A DNA stretch of 64,000 nucleotides, taken from positions 62,001-126,000 of the forward strand of contig NZ_BSTR01000002.1 in the NCBI RefSeq assembly GCF_030269645.1, given 5' to 3'. The position numbers and the translations under genes were made by a program. Positions within the stretch are counted from its first letter, which is position 1; each line of letters starts with the position of its first letter. Below are positions 25,966 through 34,494 of this stretch, in pieces. The notes under the pieces were generated by a model. The model was not told where the DNA came from, ran no database searches, and saw only the letters and a list, made by a program, of their open reading frames with translations. The DNA comes from Actinokineospora sp. NBRC 105648. GTDB taxonomy: Bacteria; Actinomycetota; Actinomycetes; Mycobacteriales; Pseudonocardiaceae.

Positions 25966-27251
25966 GACACGGCCTCCTGGGGAGCGCGGGCGGGCGTCGT
26001 CGTCCCCCGACCGGCGAGCGCCCGTGCCCCGAGCACGGTGACCAGCACGGCCATGGTGATCGACTGGACGGCGATCAGCGCGGCCATGTCCCGGTGCCAG
26101 ACGAGCAGGAGCACGAGCTGGACGAGCGAGGCGCACAGGAGCAGCCACGACTCGGTCGCCCGGGACTGCGAGAGCCGGTAGCTGGCGACGAGGTTGCCCA
26201 CCGCGAACAGCGTCGTCGTGCCCGCGTACGCGGCCATGGGGACCGACAGGCCCCCGTACGCGGGCCCGAGTACCGCCGCGAGCACGGGTCCGCCGATCCA
26301 GAGCGCTCCCGCGGTGCACACCACACCGATGCCGACCACCGCCGCGATGCCGGTCCGCACCACCTCCGGCGACTCACGCCCGGCCGCGTGCCGCCGCGCG
26401 ACGACGGGGAAGACGACCGTCGCCACCGACCAGGCCAGGAAGAAGACGGCCCGGCCGACCAGTGCCACGGCGGCGTAGACGCCCGCCTCGGTCGGGGTGA
26501 GGAATGCCTTCGCGACGAAGATGTCGCTGTTGTTCACGATGATCTGGCCGATCAGCAGCACCGACACGAGCCCCGCGTAGGCCCGGACCTCGGCGAGGCT
26601 GATCCCGTCGCCGGTCCGGTCGCTGCGCGAGCTGTTCGCGACCCGCACGACGGCGTAGGTGGCCACGAACGACGCCGACAGGGCGACGGTCGCGCCGGGC
26701 ACACCGCCCCCCAGCGACACGATCAGCACGCCGATCCCGACGCGGGTGACCATCTCCACGACGAAGGACAGCGCGAGGGGCGCGAACCGGAGCCGTGCTT
26801 GCAGCACACCGCGCTCCACGGCCTGGACCAGCCAGAACGGGATCCCCGCGGCGAGGATCACGAACGGCCACGGCGAGGCGGTCTGGAACGTCGCCGACCA
26901 CCACGGCGCGCCGAGCCCGAGCGCGAGGCCCGCGACGGCGCCGGAGACCAGCGCGACGCGGCGGAGTCGTCGAGCCAGGAGGTCCGAGTCGCCGGGGAAG
27001 CCCAGTTCGTCCGACCGCGCGATGAACCGCACCGCCACGAGCTGCAGGCACAGCGCGACCGAGGTGAGACCGAACAGCGTCGTCACCATCAGGTTGGCGT
27101 CCGAGAACTCGGCCGGGGTCAGGACCCGACCGAGGAAGAGGCTCAGCAGGTAGTTGCCCGCGTTGGCGACCAGCATGGCCGCCGCCAGCATCGACCCGCC
27201 GGTCGCCAACCCGCGGCCCGTGCTCGTCGTGCGCTCCCCGTCCGGTCTCAT
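25962..27251 (-). CDS. polysaccharide flippase (MATE/Wzx-like)
   Basis: A 429-aa protein with about 12 hydrophobic helices, starting with GSMLAAAMLVANAGNYLLSLFLGRVLTPAEF, the N-terminal signature of polysaccharide-biosynthesis flippases of the MOP superfamily. It would move lipid-linked sugar units across the membrane. ATG 27251 overlaps the GT4 gene stop (ATGA). It keeps near-normal length and no frameshift. Together with GT4, GT2 and the pyruvyl transferase it makes a small glycan-assembly set. Confidence 0.87.
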   Translation of the reverse strand: MRPDGERTTSTGRGLATGGSMLAAAMLVANAGNYLLSLFLGRVLTPAEFSDANLMVTTLFGLTSVALCLQLVAVRFIARSDELGFPGDSDLLARRLRRVALVSGAVAGLALGLGAPWWSATFQTASPWPFVILAAGIPFWLVQAVERGVLQARLRFAPLALSFVVEMVTRVGIGVLIVSLGGGVPGATVALSASFVATYAVVRVANSSRSDRTGDGISLAEVRAYAGLVSVLLIGQIIVNNSDIFVAKAFLTPTEAGVYAAVALVGRAVFFLAWSVATVVFPVVARRHAAGRESPEVVRTGIAAVVGIGVVCTAGALWIGGPVLAAVLGPAYGGLSVPMAAYAGTTTLFAVGNLVASYRLSQSRATESWLLLCASLVQLVLLLVWHRDMAALIAVQSITMAVLVTVLGARALAGRGTTTPARAPQEAVS

Positions 27252-28474
27252 CGGCGCGCCCGACGTTCAAGCAGTCGTTCGATGTGGGCGAGGTGCCACT
27301 GCACGACCTCGGACATCGGGATGCCGGTCGCCGCGGCGAAGTTGCGGCGACCCAGCGCCGTCCGCTTGACGTGGTCGTCGAGCACCTCGGCGAGAGCGTC
27401 CGCGAGGCTGATCGGGTCGCCCGGTGCGAAGTAGACGCCGCGAAACCCCTCCTCCTCGATGACGTCGACCAGGTCGCCGATCTGCGGCAGCACGACCGCG
27501 CGCCCGTACTCACCGGCTTGGTGCAGGACGCCCGAGCTGCCCGTCGTCGACGTGTAGGGGAACGCGACGACGGAGGCCGCGAGGAACATCCCGGCAACCT
27601 GGTCCTCGGCGATGTAGCCGGGGAACTCGACGTGCGGGACGTCGGCGTACCTGGCGGCGGCCGCGGACATGTACCCGCCGGAGTTGGGACTGTCCGTTCC
27701 GGCGAGCACGAGCCGCAGATCGTCGTAGCCGCGCCGGAGCAGCTCCTGGTACGCGGCGACGAGCATGTCGACTGTCTTGTAGGTGCCCCACTTGCCGAAC
27801 GCGGTGATCGTCCGGCGCCCGGGCGGGACGGTGAAGGAAGGCGTGGCGACGTCCTCGAAGCTCCCGTGCGGAGCGAGGATGGCGTTTTCGGCGCCATAGC
27901 TCGAACGGAGGAACTCCACGTAGCGGGGAATGGTGAGCGCGACCAGATCCGCCCGGAGCAGACAGCGCGTGAGCACGCGACCGGCGAACGTCAGGAACCG
28001 CGCGGTGATCGCGGATCCGGCGAAACCCGCATCCTTCATGTCGACGTTGTCGGCCAGGTTGTGCAGCACGAGCAGCGTCGGTACGGACCGAGCGCGAAGC
28101 AACGCGGGGATCAGCAGACCCAGTGCCCCCGGGACCCGCTTGTCGCCGAAGGAGGCGAACTGGAGATTCAGCAGGACGGCGTCCGGTCCGCTCCTCGAGA
28201 TCTCCCGGGGTACCCGAAGCACGTTCGCCGGGTCGTTGAACCGCCAGCAGGGACGGAACGAGACCTTCGGCATGGGTTCCGGCGCGCCCGCGTCCGTGCG
28301 GTCGGAGTAGACAACCACCTCACCGACCTCGGGCAGTCGTGAGAGGTGCCGCACCAGGTGCAGGCCGAACTCGTTGAGGCTGTTGCGGCCGGGAGGGAAG
28401 GCCGTGACGACACCGATTCGGAGGGCGCGGTGAACGGCCCCGCTCATCGCTGGGGCCGACTGCGAAATCGCCAT
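27248..28474 (-). CDS. GT4 family glycosyltransferase
   Basis: A 408-aa GT-B fold transferase: N-terminal GVVTAFPPGRNSLNEFGLHLVRHL, middle ITAFGKWGTYKTVDML, and C-terminal SVVAFPYTSTTGSSGVLHQAGEYG (the donor-site Ser/Gly-rich loop of GT4 enzymes). ATG 28474 has GGGAGGGG 6 bp upstream. It is the first gene of the 11-gene coupled operon that ends at 15142, so its promoter region (28475-28724) probably drives the whole set. Confidence 0.88.
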   Translation of the reverse strand: MAISQSAPAMSGAVHRALRIGVVTAFPPGRNSLNEFGLHLVRHLSRLPEVGEVVVYSDRTDAGAPEPMPKVSFRPCWRFNDPANVLRVPREISRSGPDAVLLNLQFASFGDKRVPGALGLLIPALLRARSVPTLLVLHNLADNVDMKDAGFAGSAITARFLTFAGRVLTRCLLRADLVALTIPRYVEFLRSSYGAENAILAPHGSFEDVATPSFTVPPGRRTITAFGKWGTYKTVDMLVAAYQELLRRGYDDLRLVLAGTDSPNSGGYMSAAAARYADVPHVEFPGYIAEDQVAGMFLAASVVAFPYTSTTGSSGVLHQAGEYGRAVVLPQIGDLVDVIEEEGFRGVYFAPGDPISLADALAEVLDDHVKRTALGRRNFAAATGIPMSEVVQWHLAHIERLLERRARR

Positions 28475-28724
28475 TCCCCTCCCACCATGATATTCGCGCT
28501 CTCGCGATCGTGTTCAGAGCGTAGGGCATGTTCCACCCGGATGCGAGGGTGGAGAAGGCGCGAAAATGACTGGTGTACGGGTCGCGCGGAATGTCTGGCC
28601 CATCGGTATCGAATAGCAACGTATGGCATAGCTACGTCACCCAATAGTGTTGAGTTTATCCCACTCGTGTGGGTGAATATTTCCGAAATTGATCGGTGAT
28701 TCGCGAGTTTTTCGGCCCACGAGC
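28475..28724. promoter_or_regulatory. AT-rich leader/promoter region of the glycan and partner-switch operon
   Basis: This 250-bp stretch is visibly less GC-rich than anything around it (runs such as GAATATTTCCGAAATTGATC). It separates the first operon gene from a broken MFS gene. It most likely contains the operon promoter on the minus strand. I could not fix a -10/-35 pair or a sigma-B-like promoter by eye. No gene is supported here. Confidence 0.4.
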
Positions 28725-29180
28725 GCCTCGCTCACGCTTTTGGCTCTGATCTTTTCACCTCCGACTCGATGATCAACACAAACGAGCGGGAGGGCGCCGG
28801 GACGGTCACCACCGCGACGATCCCGGCCAGGACCAGGTAGGTGCCACGCCGGTCCAGGTGACTCACCAGCCAGGCTGTCAACGGGGCGAACGTCGTGCTG
28901 GCCAGTCCCCCGGCCAGCGTGAGCGGTGAGCACCCGGACGTGGTCGGGGGCGTGCCACCGGGTCAACGCGGCGAAGGCGGGCAGGGTGGAGCACCCCGCC
29001 CATCGCCACCCCGACCCCCAGCCACACCACCACGAACCACACCGGGTCAGGTGCGGTGGCGAACGCGACAGCCACCGCCAGCACCGACCCCGCCGTTGTC
29101 ACCCCGTGCGGTCCGCGTCGGTCGATCCACCGCCCGACCGGGATACCAACCACGCCACCGACCAGTCGCGCGGCCGAGAA
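28725..29180 (-). pseudogene. truncated MFS exporter of the ars locus
   Basis: The minus strand reads FSAARLVGGVVGIPVGRWIDRRG then VAVAFATAPDPVWFVVVWLGVGVAMGG, typical of a major-facilitator protein. Later pieces (TRWHAPDHVRVLTA, then LASTTFAPLTAWLV) need two more frames. The N-terminus is cut by an IS3 remnant (29176 onward), and the C-terminal half is absent. MFS exporters often follow ArsO-like genes in actinobacterial ars operons, so this was probably the exporter of the arsenic locus next door. Confidence 0.6.
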
Positions 29181-29400
29181 CGCCGCGATGGAATCCTTCT
29201 TCGCCCTGCTGCAGAAGAACGTGCTCGACCGCCGACGCTGGGACACCCGCGACGAACTCCGGTTGGCGATCGTCACCTGGATCGAGACCAAATACCACCG
29301 ACGACGCCGACAACGGAGCCTCGGGCGACTCACCCCAGTCGAGTTTGAGACCATCTACAAGGCCGCTCAGGCGGCTTGAGAACCATCAACCCCGAGTGTC
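29176..29400 (+). mobile_element. IS3-family remnant (C-terminus of transposase OrfB)
   Basis: The plus strand encodes NAAMESFFALLQKNVLDRRRWDTR and, further on, YHRRRRQRSLGRLTPVEFETIY, the last ~67 residues of an IS3 DDE transposase with its natural stop at 29379. The end-like sequence after it overlaps the 3' end of the oxidoreductase gene on the other strand. The rest of the element is gone. It interrupts the MFS gene of the arsenic locus. Confidence 0.8.
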
Positions 29401-30737
29401 AACCGAACCCGGGGCAGTCCCGGCCGCGTGGTCAGCGTCAACTCCCGCGCACCGGCAGGAGCGCCGCAGCAGCCGCCGACCTGCTCGGCGGGTGCGTCGA
29501 ACACACCCGAACCACCGCACACACCGGTCTCGGGCAGCGTCAGCTCGACCTTCCCAGCGGCTTCGTGGTCTCCGGCGATCTCGGCGACGACGCTGCGGAC
29601 CTGTTCGTAGCCGGTCAACGCCAGGAACGTCGGCGCCCGGCCGTAGCTCTTCATCCCGACCAGGTAGACGCCCGGTTCGGGGTGGCGCAGGTCGGCGGCG
29701 CCGTGCGGGTAGACGGTGCCGCAGGAGTGGACGTTCGGGTCGATCAGCGGCGCCAGCTCCTTGGGCGCCTGCAGAACCGGGTCCAGGTCAAGGCGGACCT
29801 CCGACAGCCAGGTCAGATCCGGCCGGAACCCGGTTAGCACGACCACCTCGTCCACCGGCTCGAGCCGGTGCCCGTCCTGCGAGACCAGCACCACCCGGTC
29901 GCCGTCGCGCTCGACCGACTCCGTTCGGAACCCGGTGACGACCTCGACGTGCCCGGCTCGGGCCGCTTCCTGCGCCTTGAGACCCAGGGCGCCGCGGGCG
30001 GGGAGTTGGTCGGCCTCGCCACCGCCGAAGACCGCCCCGACCTGGCCACGACGCAGCAGCCAGGTGACGTGCGTGCCCGGGTGCCGCTCAGCCAGCTCGG
30101 CGAGCGCGACCAGGGCGGTCAACGCGGAGTGCCCGCTGCCCGCGACCGCGATCCGCTTGCCCACGTACCGCCCAGCCTCTGACGCCAGGTCCGGCACCCG
30201 GTAGCCGATCCGGTCGACCGCGGCCTGCTCACCGAGTGCCGGAAGTCCGTCACCGCCCAGCGGGTTCGGTGTCGTCCAGGTTCCGGAGGCATCGATCACC
30301 GCACGAGCCGCGATCCGCTCCTCGCCGCCCGCGGTGCGCACGTGCACCGTCAACGGCTCACTGTCCCGGCCCGCGTCCACGACCCGATCGCGGCCCCGCC
30401 GGGCCACCCCGACCACCCGGGCACCCAGCCGCACCCGATCCCCGAGCGCGGCGGCCAGCGGCACCAGGTACTCCGCCGCCCACTGCGCTCCAGTCGGATA
30501 CCGGTTGCCCTCGGGCGCGGTCCAGCCCTCGCTTTCCAGGAGAGCACGGGCCGCTGGGTCCACCAGCTCCGACCACCGCGAGAACAACCGCACGTGATAC
30601 CACTGGGCGACAGCGGCGCCCGCCTGTCCGCCTGCCTCCAGCACCACGGTCGACAGCCCACGCTCCACCAGCCGCGCCGCCGCGGCCAATCCCGTGGGTC
30701 CAGCACCGACCACGACTACCGGCAACCCATCCACCAC
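29367..30737 (-). CDS. FAD-dependent oxidoreductase, ArsO-like
   Basis: A 456-aa flavoprotein monooxygenase-type protein: FAD motif VVVVGAGPTGLAAAARLVERG, an NAD(P) motif VAGSGHSALTALVALAE near residue 195 and VVVLTGFRPDLTW near 300. A Cys-rich tail (GVCGGSG, GGCCGAP) follows. Its position divergent from ArsR and before an MFS gene matches ArsO-like genes of arsenic loci; the reaction is not proven. GTG 30737 (or 30734) follows AAGGGG. The last ~20 residues are encoded by DNA that looks like the end of the IS3 remnant, so the original C-terminus may be altered. Confidence 0.78.
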   Translation of the reverse strand: MVDGLPVVVVGAGPTGLAAAARLVERGLSTVVLEAGGQAGAAVAQWYHVRLFSRWSELVDPAARALLESEGWTAPEGNRYPTGAQWAAEYLVPLAAALGDRVRLGARVVGVARRGRDRVVDAGRDSEPLTVHVRTAGGEERIAARAVIDASGTWTTPNPLGGDGLPALGEQAAVDRIGYRVPDLASEAGRYVGKRIAVAGSGHSALTALVALAELAERHPGTHVTWLLRRGQVGAVFGGGEADQLPARGALGLKAQEAARAGHVEVVTGFRTESVERDGDRVVLVSQDGHRLEPVDEVVVLTGFRPDLTWLSEVRLDLDPVLQAPKELAPLIDPNVHSCGTVYPHGAADLRHPEPGVYLVGMKSYGRAPTFLALTGYEQVRSVVAEIAGDHEAAGKVELTLPETGVCGGSGVFDAPAEQVGGCCGAPAGARELTLTTRPGLPRVRLTLGVDGSQAA

Positions 30738-30835
30738 GAACCCCTTTCATCGAACAATGTCTATCAATATGCCCGGGACTGTATCGACGTGTCTCTATGG
30801 ATGCAACCATCGACGTGGGTCTATACACTCTGTTC
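30738..30835. promoter_or_regulatory. divergent arsO/arsR promoter and operator region
   Basis: It contains a direct repeat ATCGACGTG-(n)-TCTAT at ~30783 and ~30809, and GTCTATCAATAT near arsO, fitting an ArsR operator. TACACT at 30824-30829 ends 6 nt before GTG 30836, which would suit a leaderless arsR transcript; there is no ribosome binding site. The site assignments are by eye. Confidence 0.4.
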
Positions 30836-31687
30836 GTGACGTTGACGACCGCCGCCGGGCTGCACGACCAGGACGCCGACACCTACGCCAGGTGGTTCGC
30901 CTGCCTGGCCGACCCCACCCGCGTCAAGCTTCTGCACACCGTCGCCACCGCCCCCGGTGAGATCGCTGTCGGCGCCCTCGCCGAGGCCATCGGCGTCAGC
31001 CAACCCACCTGCTCACACCACCTGCGCAAACTCGCCGACGTGGGCTTCGTCCGCCTGCGCAAGGAGGGCACCGCCACGCTGGTGTCGATCAACCCCACGT
31101 GCTGCACCGGCCTCCCGCACGCCGCCGACGCCGTCATGGGCACCGTCACCACCCGCCCTTGCTGCCCCACCGACCTCCCGACCGACGTCACCGTCCGCGC
31201 GATGACCGACGCGGACTGGGCCGACGTCCGCCGCATCCACAGCGAAGGCATCGCCACCGGCAACGCGACCTTCGAGACCGAGACGCCCAGCCGCCGCACC
31301 CTCGACACCAGATGGCTTCCCGATCACCGCTGGATCGCGGAGATCGACGGCCGGATGGCGGGCTGGGCCGCGGCCACCCCCGTCTCCACCCGTGACTGCT
31401 ACGCCGGAGTCGCCGAAACCTCCGTCTACGTCAGCGAGAACCGCCGCGGCCGAGGCGTGGGCAAAAGCTTGCTGCACAGGCAAGTCACCGCCGCCGACAC
31501 CAGTGGCCTGTGGACCCTGCAAACCTCGATCTTCCCCGAGAACCGCACCAGCATCGCGCTGCACCACTCCGCGGGCTTCCGCACCGTCGGCGTCCGCGAA
31601 CGCATCGCCCAACACCACAACACCTGGCGCGACACCGTCCTCCTCGAACGCCGCACCCAAGCCGTGGGCGAATCCAGGCGGTGGTAG
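30836..31687 (+). CDS. ArsR-type repressor fused to GNAT acetyltransferase (ArsN-like)
   Basis: About 283 aa in two domains. Residues ~1-115 are an ArsR winged helix (RWFACLADPTRVKLL, SQPTCSHHLRKLADVGFV) with a vicinal Cys pair in NPTCCTGLPHAADAVMG, typical of As(III) sensing. Residues ~120-275 are a GNAT domain (VRAMTDADWADVRRIHSEGI, RRGRGVGKSLLHRQV, FPENRTSIALHHSAGF) of the phosphinothricin/ArsN type. A fused sensor and acetyltransferase would make one protein both repressor and detoxifier. Start GTG 30836 preferred; ATG 30797 is possible. The final codons come from the IS30 left end. Confidence 0.83.
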   Translation: MTLTTAAGLHDQDADTYARWFACLADPTRVKLLHTVATAPGEIAVGALAEAIGVSQPTCSHHLRKLADVGFVRLRKEGTATLVSINPTCCTGLPHAADAVMGTVTTRPCCPTDLPTDVTVRAMTDADWADVRRIHSEGIATGNATFETETPSRRTLDTRWLPDHRWIAEIDGRMAGWAAATPVSTRDCYAGVAETSVYVSENRRGRGVGKSLLHRQVTAADTSGLWTLQTSIFPENRTSIALHHSAGFRTVGVRERIAQHHNTWRDTVLLERRTQAVGESRRW

Positions 31688-32702
31688 CAGCTGATCTTGG
31701 TGTTCGGTGGGGAAGGATTCCCTGTCGTGCGCAGGATGTTGACCTTGGCTGATCGGGAGGAGATCTCCCGCGGCCTGGTGGAGCTGTTGGAATATAAGGA
31801 CATCGCAGTGCGGATCGGTCGTGATCCGTCGGTTGTCTCACGTGAGGTGGCCCGTCACGGTGGCCGGGACGCCTACTGGGCGGTGTCGGCTGAGGCCGCC
31901 GCGGCGGTGGATCGGTCCCGGCCAAAGGTGATGGCGGGCGACCGGTCGGCTCGGACACCGACACGGGTGTGGTCGTTGTTGCCTCTGGGCTGGTCACCGG
32001 CCTCGATCGCGGGCCGGTTGGCATACGACCATCGGGTCGGGGACCCTTGCCGGGTGAGTCACGAGGCCATCCACCAGTGGGTCTACGCCCAACCGGTCGC
32101 GACCCTGCGCCGGGAGCTGGTCACGTTACGCACCGGACGGACCCGACGCACCGGTCCACGACCGACGCCGGCGCCGCGGATCCGTGAGCCCCGTTACCTC
32201 GACGAGCGCCCCGACGACGTCGAAGGCCGGGCAGTGCGCGGTCACTGGGAATAGGGACCTCGTGATCGGCAAGGACGGCACGTCGGCGGTCGCGACCGTG
32301 GTGGAGCGCACCAGCCGGTTCCTCATCCTGGTCCCGCTCACCGGTCGGGACTCGCTGACGCCGCACCCAGGCCGTCATCTCCGCAGTCGGTGGGCTCCCG
32401 GCGACGGTCAAGCGGTCGTTGACGTGGGACCGCGGTACGGAAATGGCCCTGCACAAGGAAGTCACCGCCACCGGGCTGCCGGTGTACTTCGCCCACCCGC
32501 ACTCGCCGTGGGAACGTGGCAGCAACGAGAACCTCAACCGCATCGTCCGCGAGCACCTACCCAAGGGCGTCGAGATCACCAACGACCCGACCTACCTGGC
32601 CGCGATCGCAGCGGAGATCAACGACCGACCCCGTAAGACCCATGGCTGGAAGAAGCCCAGCGAGGTATTCACCCAACTCCTCGAAGCAATGCTTTCACCG
32701 CC
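31677..32702 (+). mobile_element. IS30-family element, 1,026 bp, with defective transposase
   Basis: The ends are inverted: GGCGGTGGTAGCA at 31677-31689 and TGCTTTCACCGCC at 32690-32702 (11 of 13 pair). The inside encodes an IS30 transposase that is broken. No target duplication is seen at the ends. The left end supplies the last codons of the arsR-acetyltransferase gene, so it inserted at that gene's 3' end. With matching ends it could in principle be mobilised by a related transposase. Confidence 0.78.
31736..32690 (+). pseudogene. IS30 transposase, frameshifted
   Basis: It starts MLTLADREEISRGLVELLEY with the helix-turn-helix IGRDPSVVSREVARHGG, then GWSPASIAGRL. At 32252-32255 an extra base creates a TAG after GHWE, and the DDE core resumes one frame over (DLVIGKDGTSAVATVVERT). 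A second shift near 32360 moves to the frame of TWDRGTEMA, then FAHPHSPWERGSNENLNRI and INDRPRKTHGWKKPSEVF. Two frameshifts make it nonfunctional. Confidence 0.82.
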
Positions 32703-32769
32703 TGAGCCTGCCGTCTGCTGGGCCTTGCCGAGCCGGCGGTCTGCCGGCGGACCGCGGTGTTCGACCGGA

Positions 32770-33645
32770 CTAGGGGTTGCAGTTGAGGATCTTGGCGCCG
32801 GAGGGGTCGGAGATGTGTTTGACGAGGCAGTTGTCGGTGTCGGGGCCGCCGTCGACGGTGCCGTAGCGGTGGAACTCGTCGACGGTGATGGTGTCGCCGT
32901 CGGCGCCGCCGTTGACGGTGCCGAGGTCGCGGGAGATCTTGATGGTGTCGTTCCCGGCGTCACCGAAGGTGGTGGGTTTGGGGGTGCTGGTGTTGGTGGT
33001 CTGGGTGACCGTGAGGACGTCGTTGTCCTCGTTGCCGTGGACGGAGCCCTCGTTGTTGTCGACGGTGATCGTGTCGACTCAGGTGCCGCCGAGGATTTGT
33101 CCGGTCTTGATGTAGTTGGTGCGGACCTTGATGGTGTCGTCCCCGGCGTCGCCGTAGATGGTGCTGCTGTTGATGCCGCTGTTCGCGGTGACGGTGAGGG
33201 TGTCGTTGCCGAGGTCGCCGTGGATGATGCCGGTCACGTACGGCGTCTTGGCGTTGTCCGGGGTGGAGATCTTGTCGTCCCCGTCGCCGCCGTTGGCGGT
33301 GCCGTAGTTGAGGCTGGTGAGGGTGAGCGTGTCGTGGCCGGCTCCGCCGTTGACGACGCCGATGTTGTTGTTGGTGGTGACGGTGTCGTTGCCGTCCAAG
33401 CCGTTGACGGTGGTTCCGCTGTTGATCCCGTTGGCGCAGACGATGGTGTCGTCGCCGGGGGTGCCGTTGATGACGGTCCCGCTCTGCGTGGCGCCGTTCA
33501 CGGTGCAGTTGCTGGGACTGGCCGACGCGGGCAACGCGGGGACGAACACGGCCAGCACCACCGCCACCGCGACGGGAAGTGCGCGGTGGGGACCGAACGC
33601 GCGGACACCGACCCGTGCACGGGTGGGCTTCACAAGGACCTTCAT
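32770..33645 (-). pseudogene. secreted RTX-like repeat protein interrupted by one in-frame TGA
   Basis: From ATG 33645 (AGAGGA upstream) a long signal peptide with an ASA cleavage site leads into Asp/Gly repeats such as NGTPGDDTIVCANG, NGLDGNDTVT and NGGAGHDTLTLT, which are RTX/haemolysin-type calcium-binding nonapeptides. A TGA at 33079-33081 stops the frame after LGGT. The same frame then continues with VDTITVDNN, FGDAGNDTIKI and NGGADGDTITV to a natural stop at 32770-32772 after NCNP. Only one codon is wrong, so the mutation is recent, read through, or a sequencing error. The truncated form would be 188 aa. Confidence 0.72.
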
Positions 33646-34494
33646 GGGTTCCTCTTCTGCAGGCAACGCATCGACTGGGGCGCGGACTGGCGCCAGTCGG
33701 CAAGCTTTCAGGGTCTGCGCCGTAGCGGATATCCCTCGAACGGGGATGATGGAGGATCAAACGTCCACGATGGAGTGATCTTTCATTGAACCCCGAAATC
33801 GACAACGTTCGAGGCACGCCGTCGGATGCCCGACTACCTCTGAGGATCGATCCAGGCGCCGAGTTCACCTCACCTTCCTGCCGAACTGGAAACTTCGGGC
33901 CGGCCCGAGGGGAGTGGTCAGGACGGCCACAAGCGGATGGCCAAGCCGCCGCGCGGCCGGATTGACCACCTACTCGCGCATTTGCCCGGCGCTGATGGAA
34001 CACGTCAACCCGTACGGCACCTACGAATTCCCGGTCGAGGCCGAGTACGTCCGCATCAGCTACCGGGCCGCACCGATCCGCACTGACCCCGGTCGGGCTC
34101 CCCGCGACGGCCCGGCGGTCTTCCCCGGAGGGAACCTCTCGACCACGGGCGAGCATCCACCTGCGGGCGTCCCCGGGTCTGCACTGGGCGCGGTGCCGCC
34201 GTTGCCGGACCAAGCGCCCGAAGGGGCGGTCGGCGCGTCACATGCCCGCGATCGGGGGCGGACCGCATTCGATGGCACAGGGTATGAGGACTCTGGTGTT
34301 TCTCGAATAGTGCGGTCCTGGTTGTGGGCGACGCATACCGACAGTGCGTGTGGCGCGCCTCTTCGGGTGACTTCCTTCGGGTGGGGCTTGTGACGTGATC
34401 ATGATTGCGTGCACGCTGCGCAGACGTCGACGTTCCCAGCGGACAGGTCATATCCGAAGCGTCGACCGACCACGACATTTTCGGAAGGACGATC
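33646..34494. other. 849-bp gap without a supported gene
   Basis: It lies between the divergent RTX-like and metalloprotease genes and so holds both promoters. Around 33960-34080 the plus strand reads ALMEHVNPYGTYEF, weakly like the tail of a Tn3-family transposase, but it is too short to call. The last ~100 bp before 34495 is AT-richer, with GGAAGGA as ribosome binding site. Nothing else is recognised. Confidence 0.4.

Noticed and set aside
33079-33081. Selenocysteine TGA in the RTX-like gene
   Set aside because: No reason for selenium in an RTX repeat, no nearby hairpin of the right type was seen, and the site would normally be a Gly codon.
33914-34393. Gene on the plus strand with a Tn3-transposase-like piece
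   Set aside because: Only about 30 residues look familiar, and the rest reads as shadow. Kept as part of an unassigned gap.
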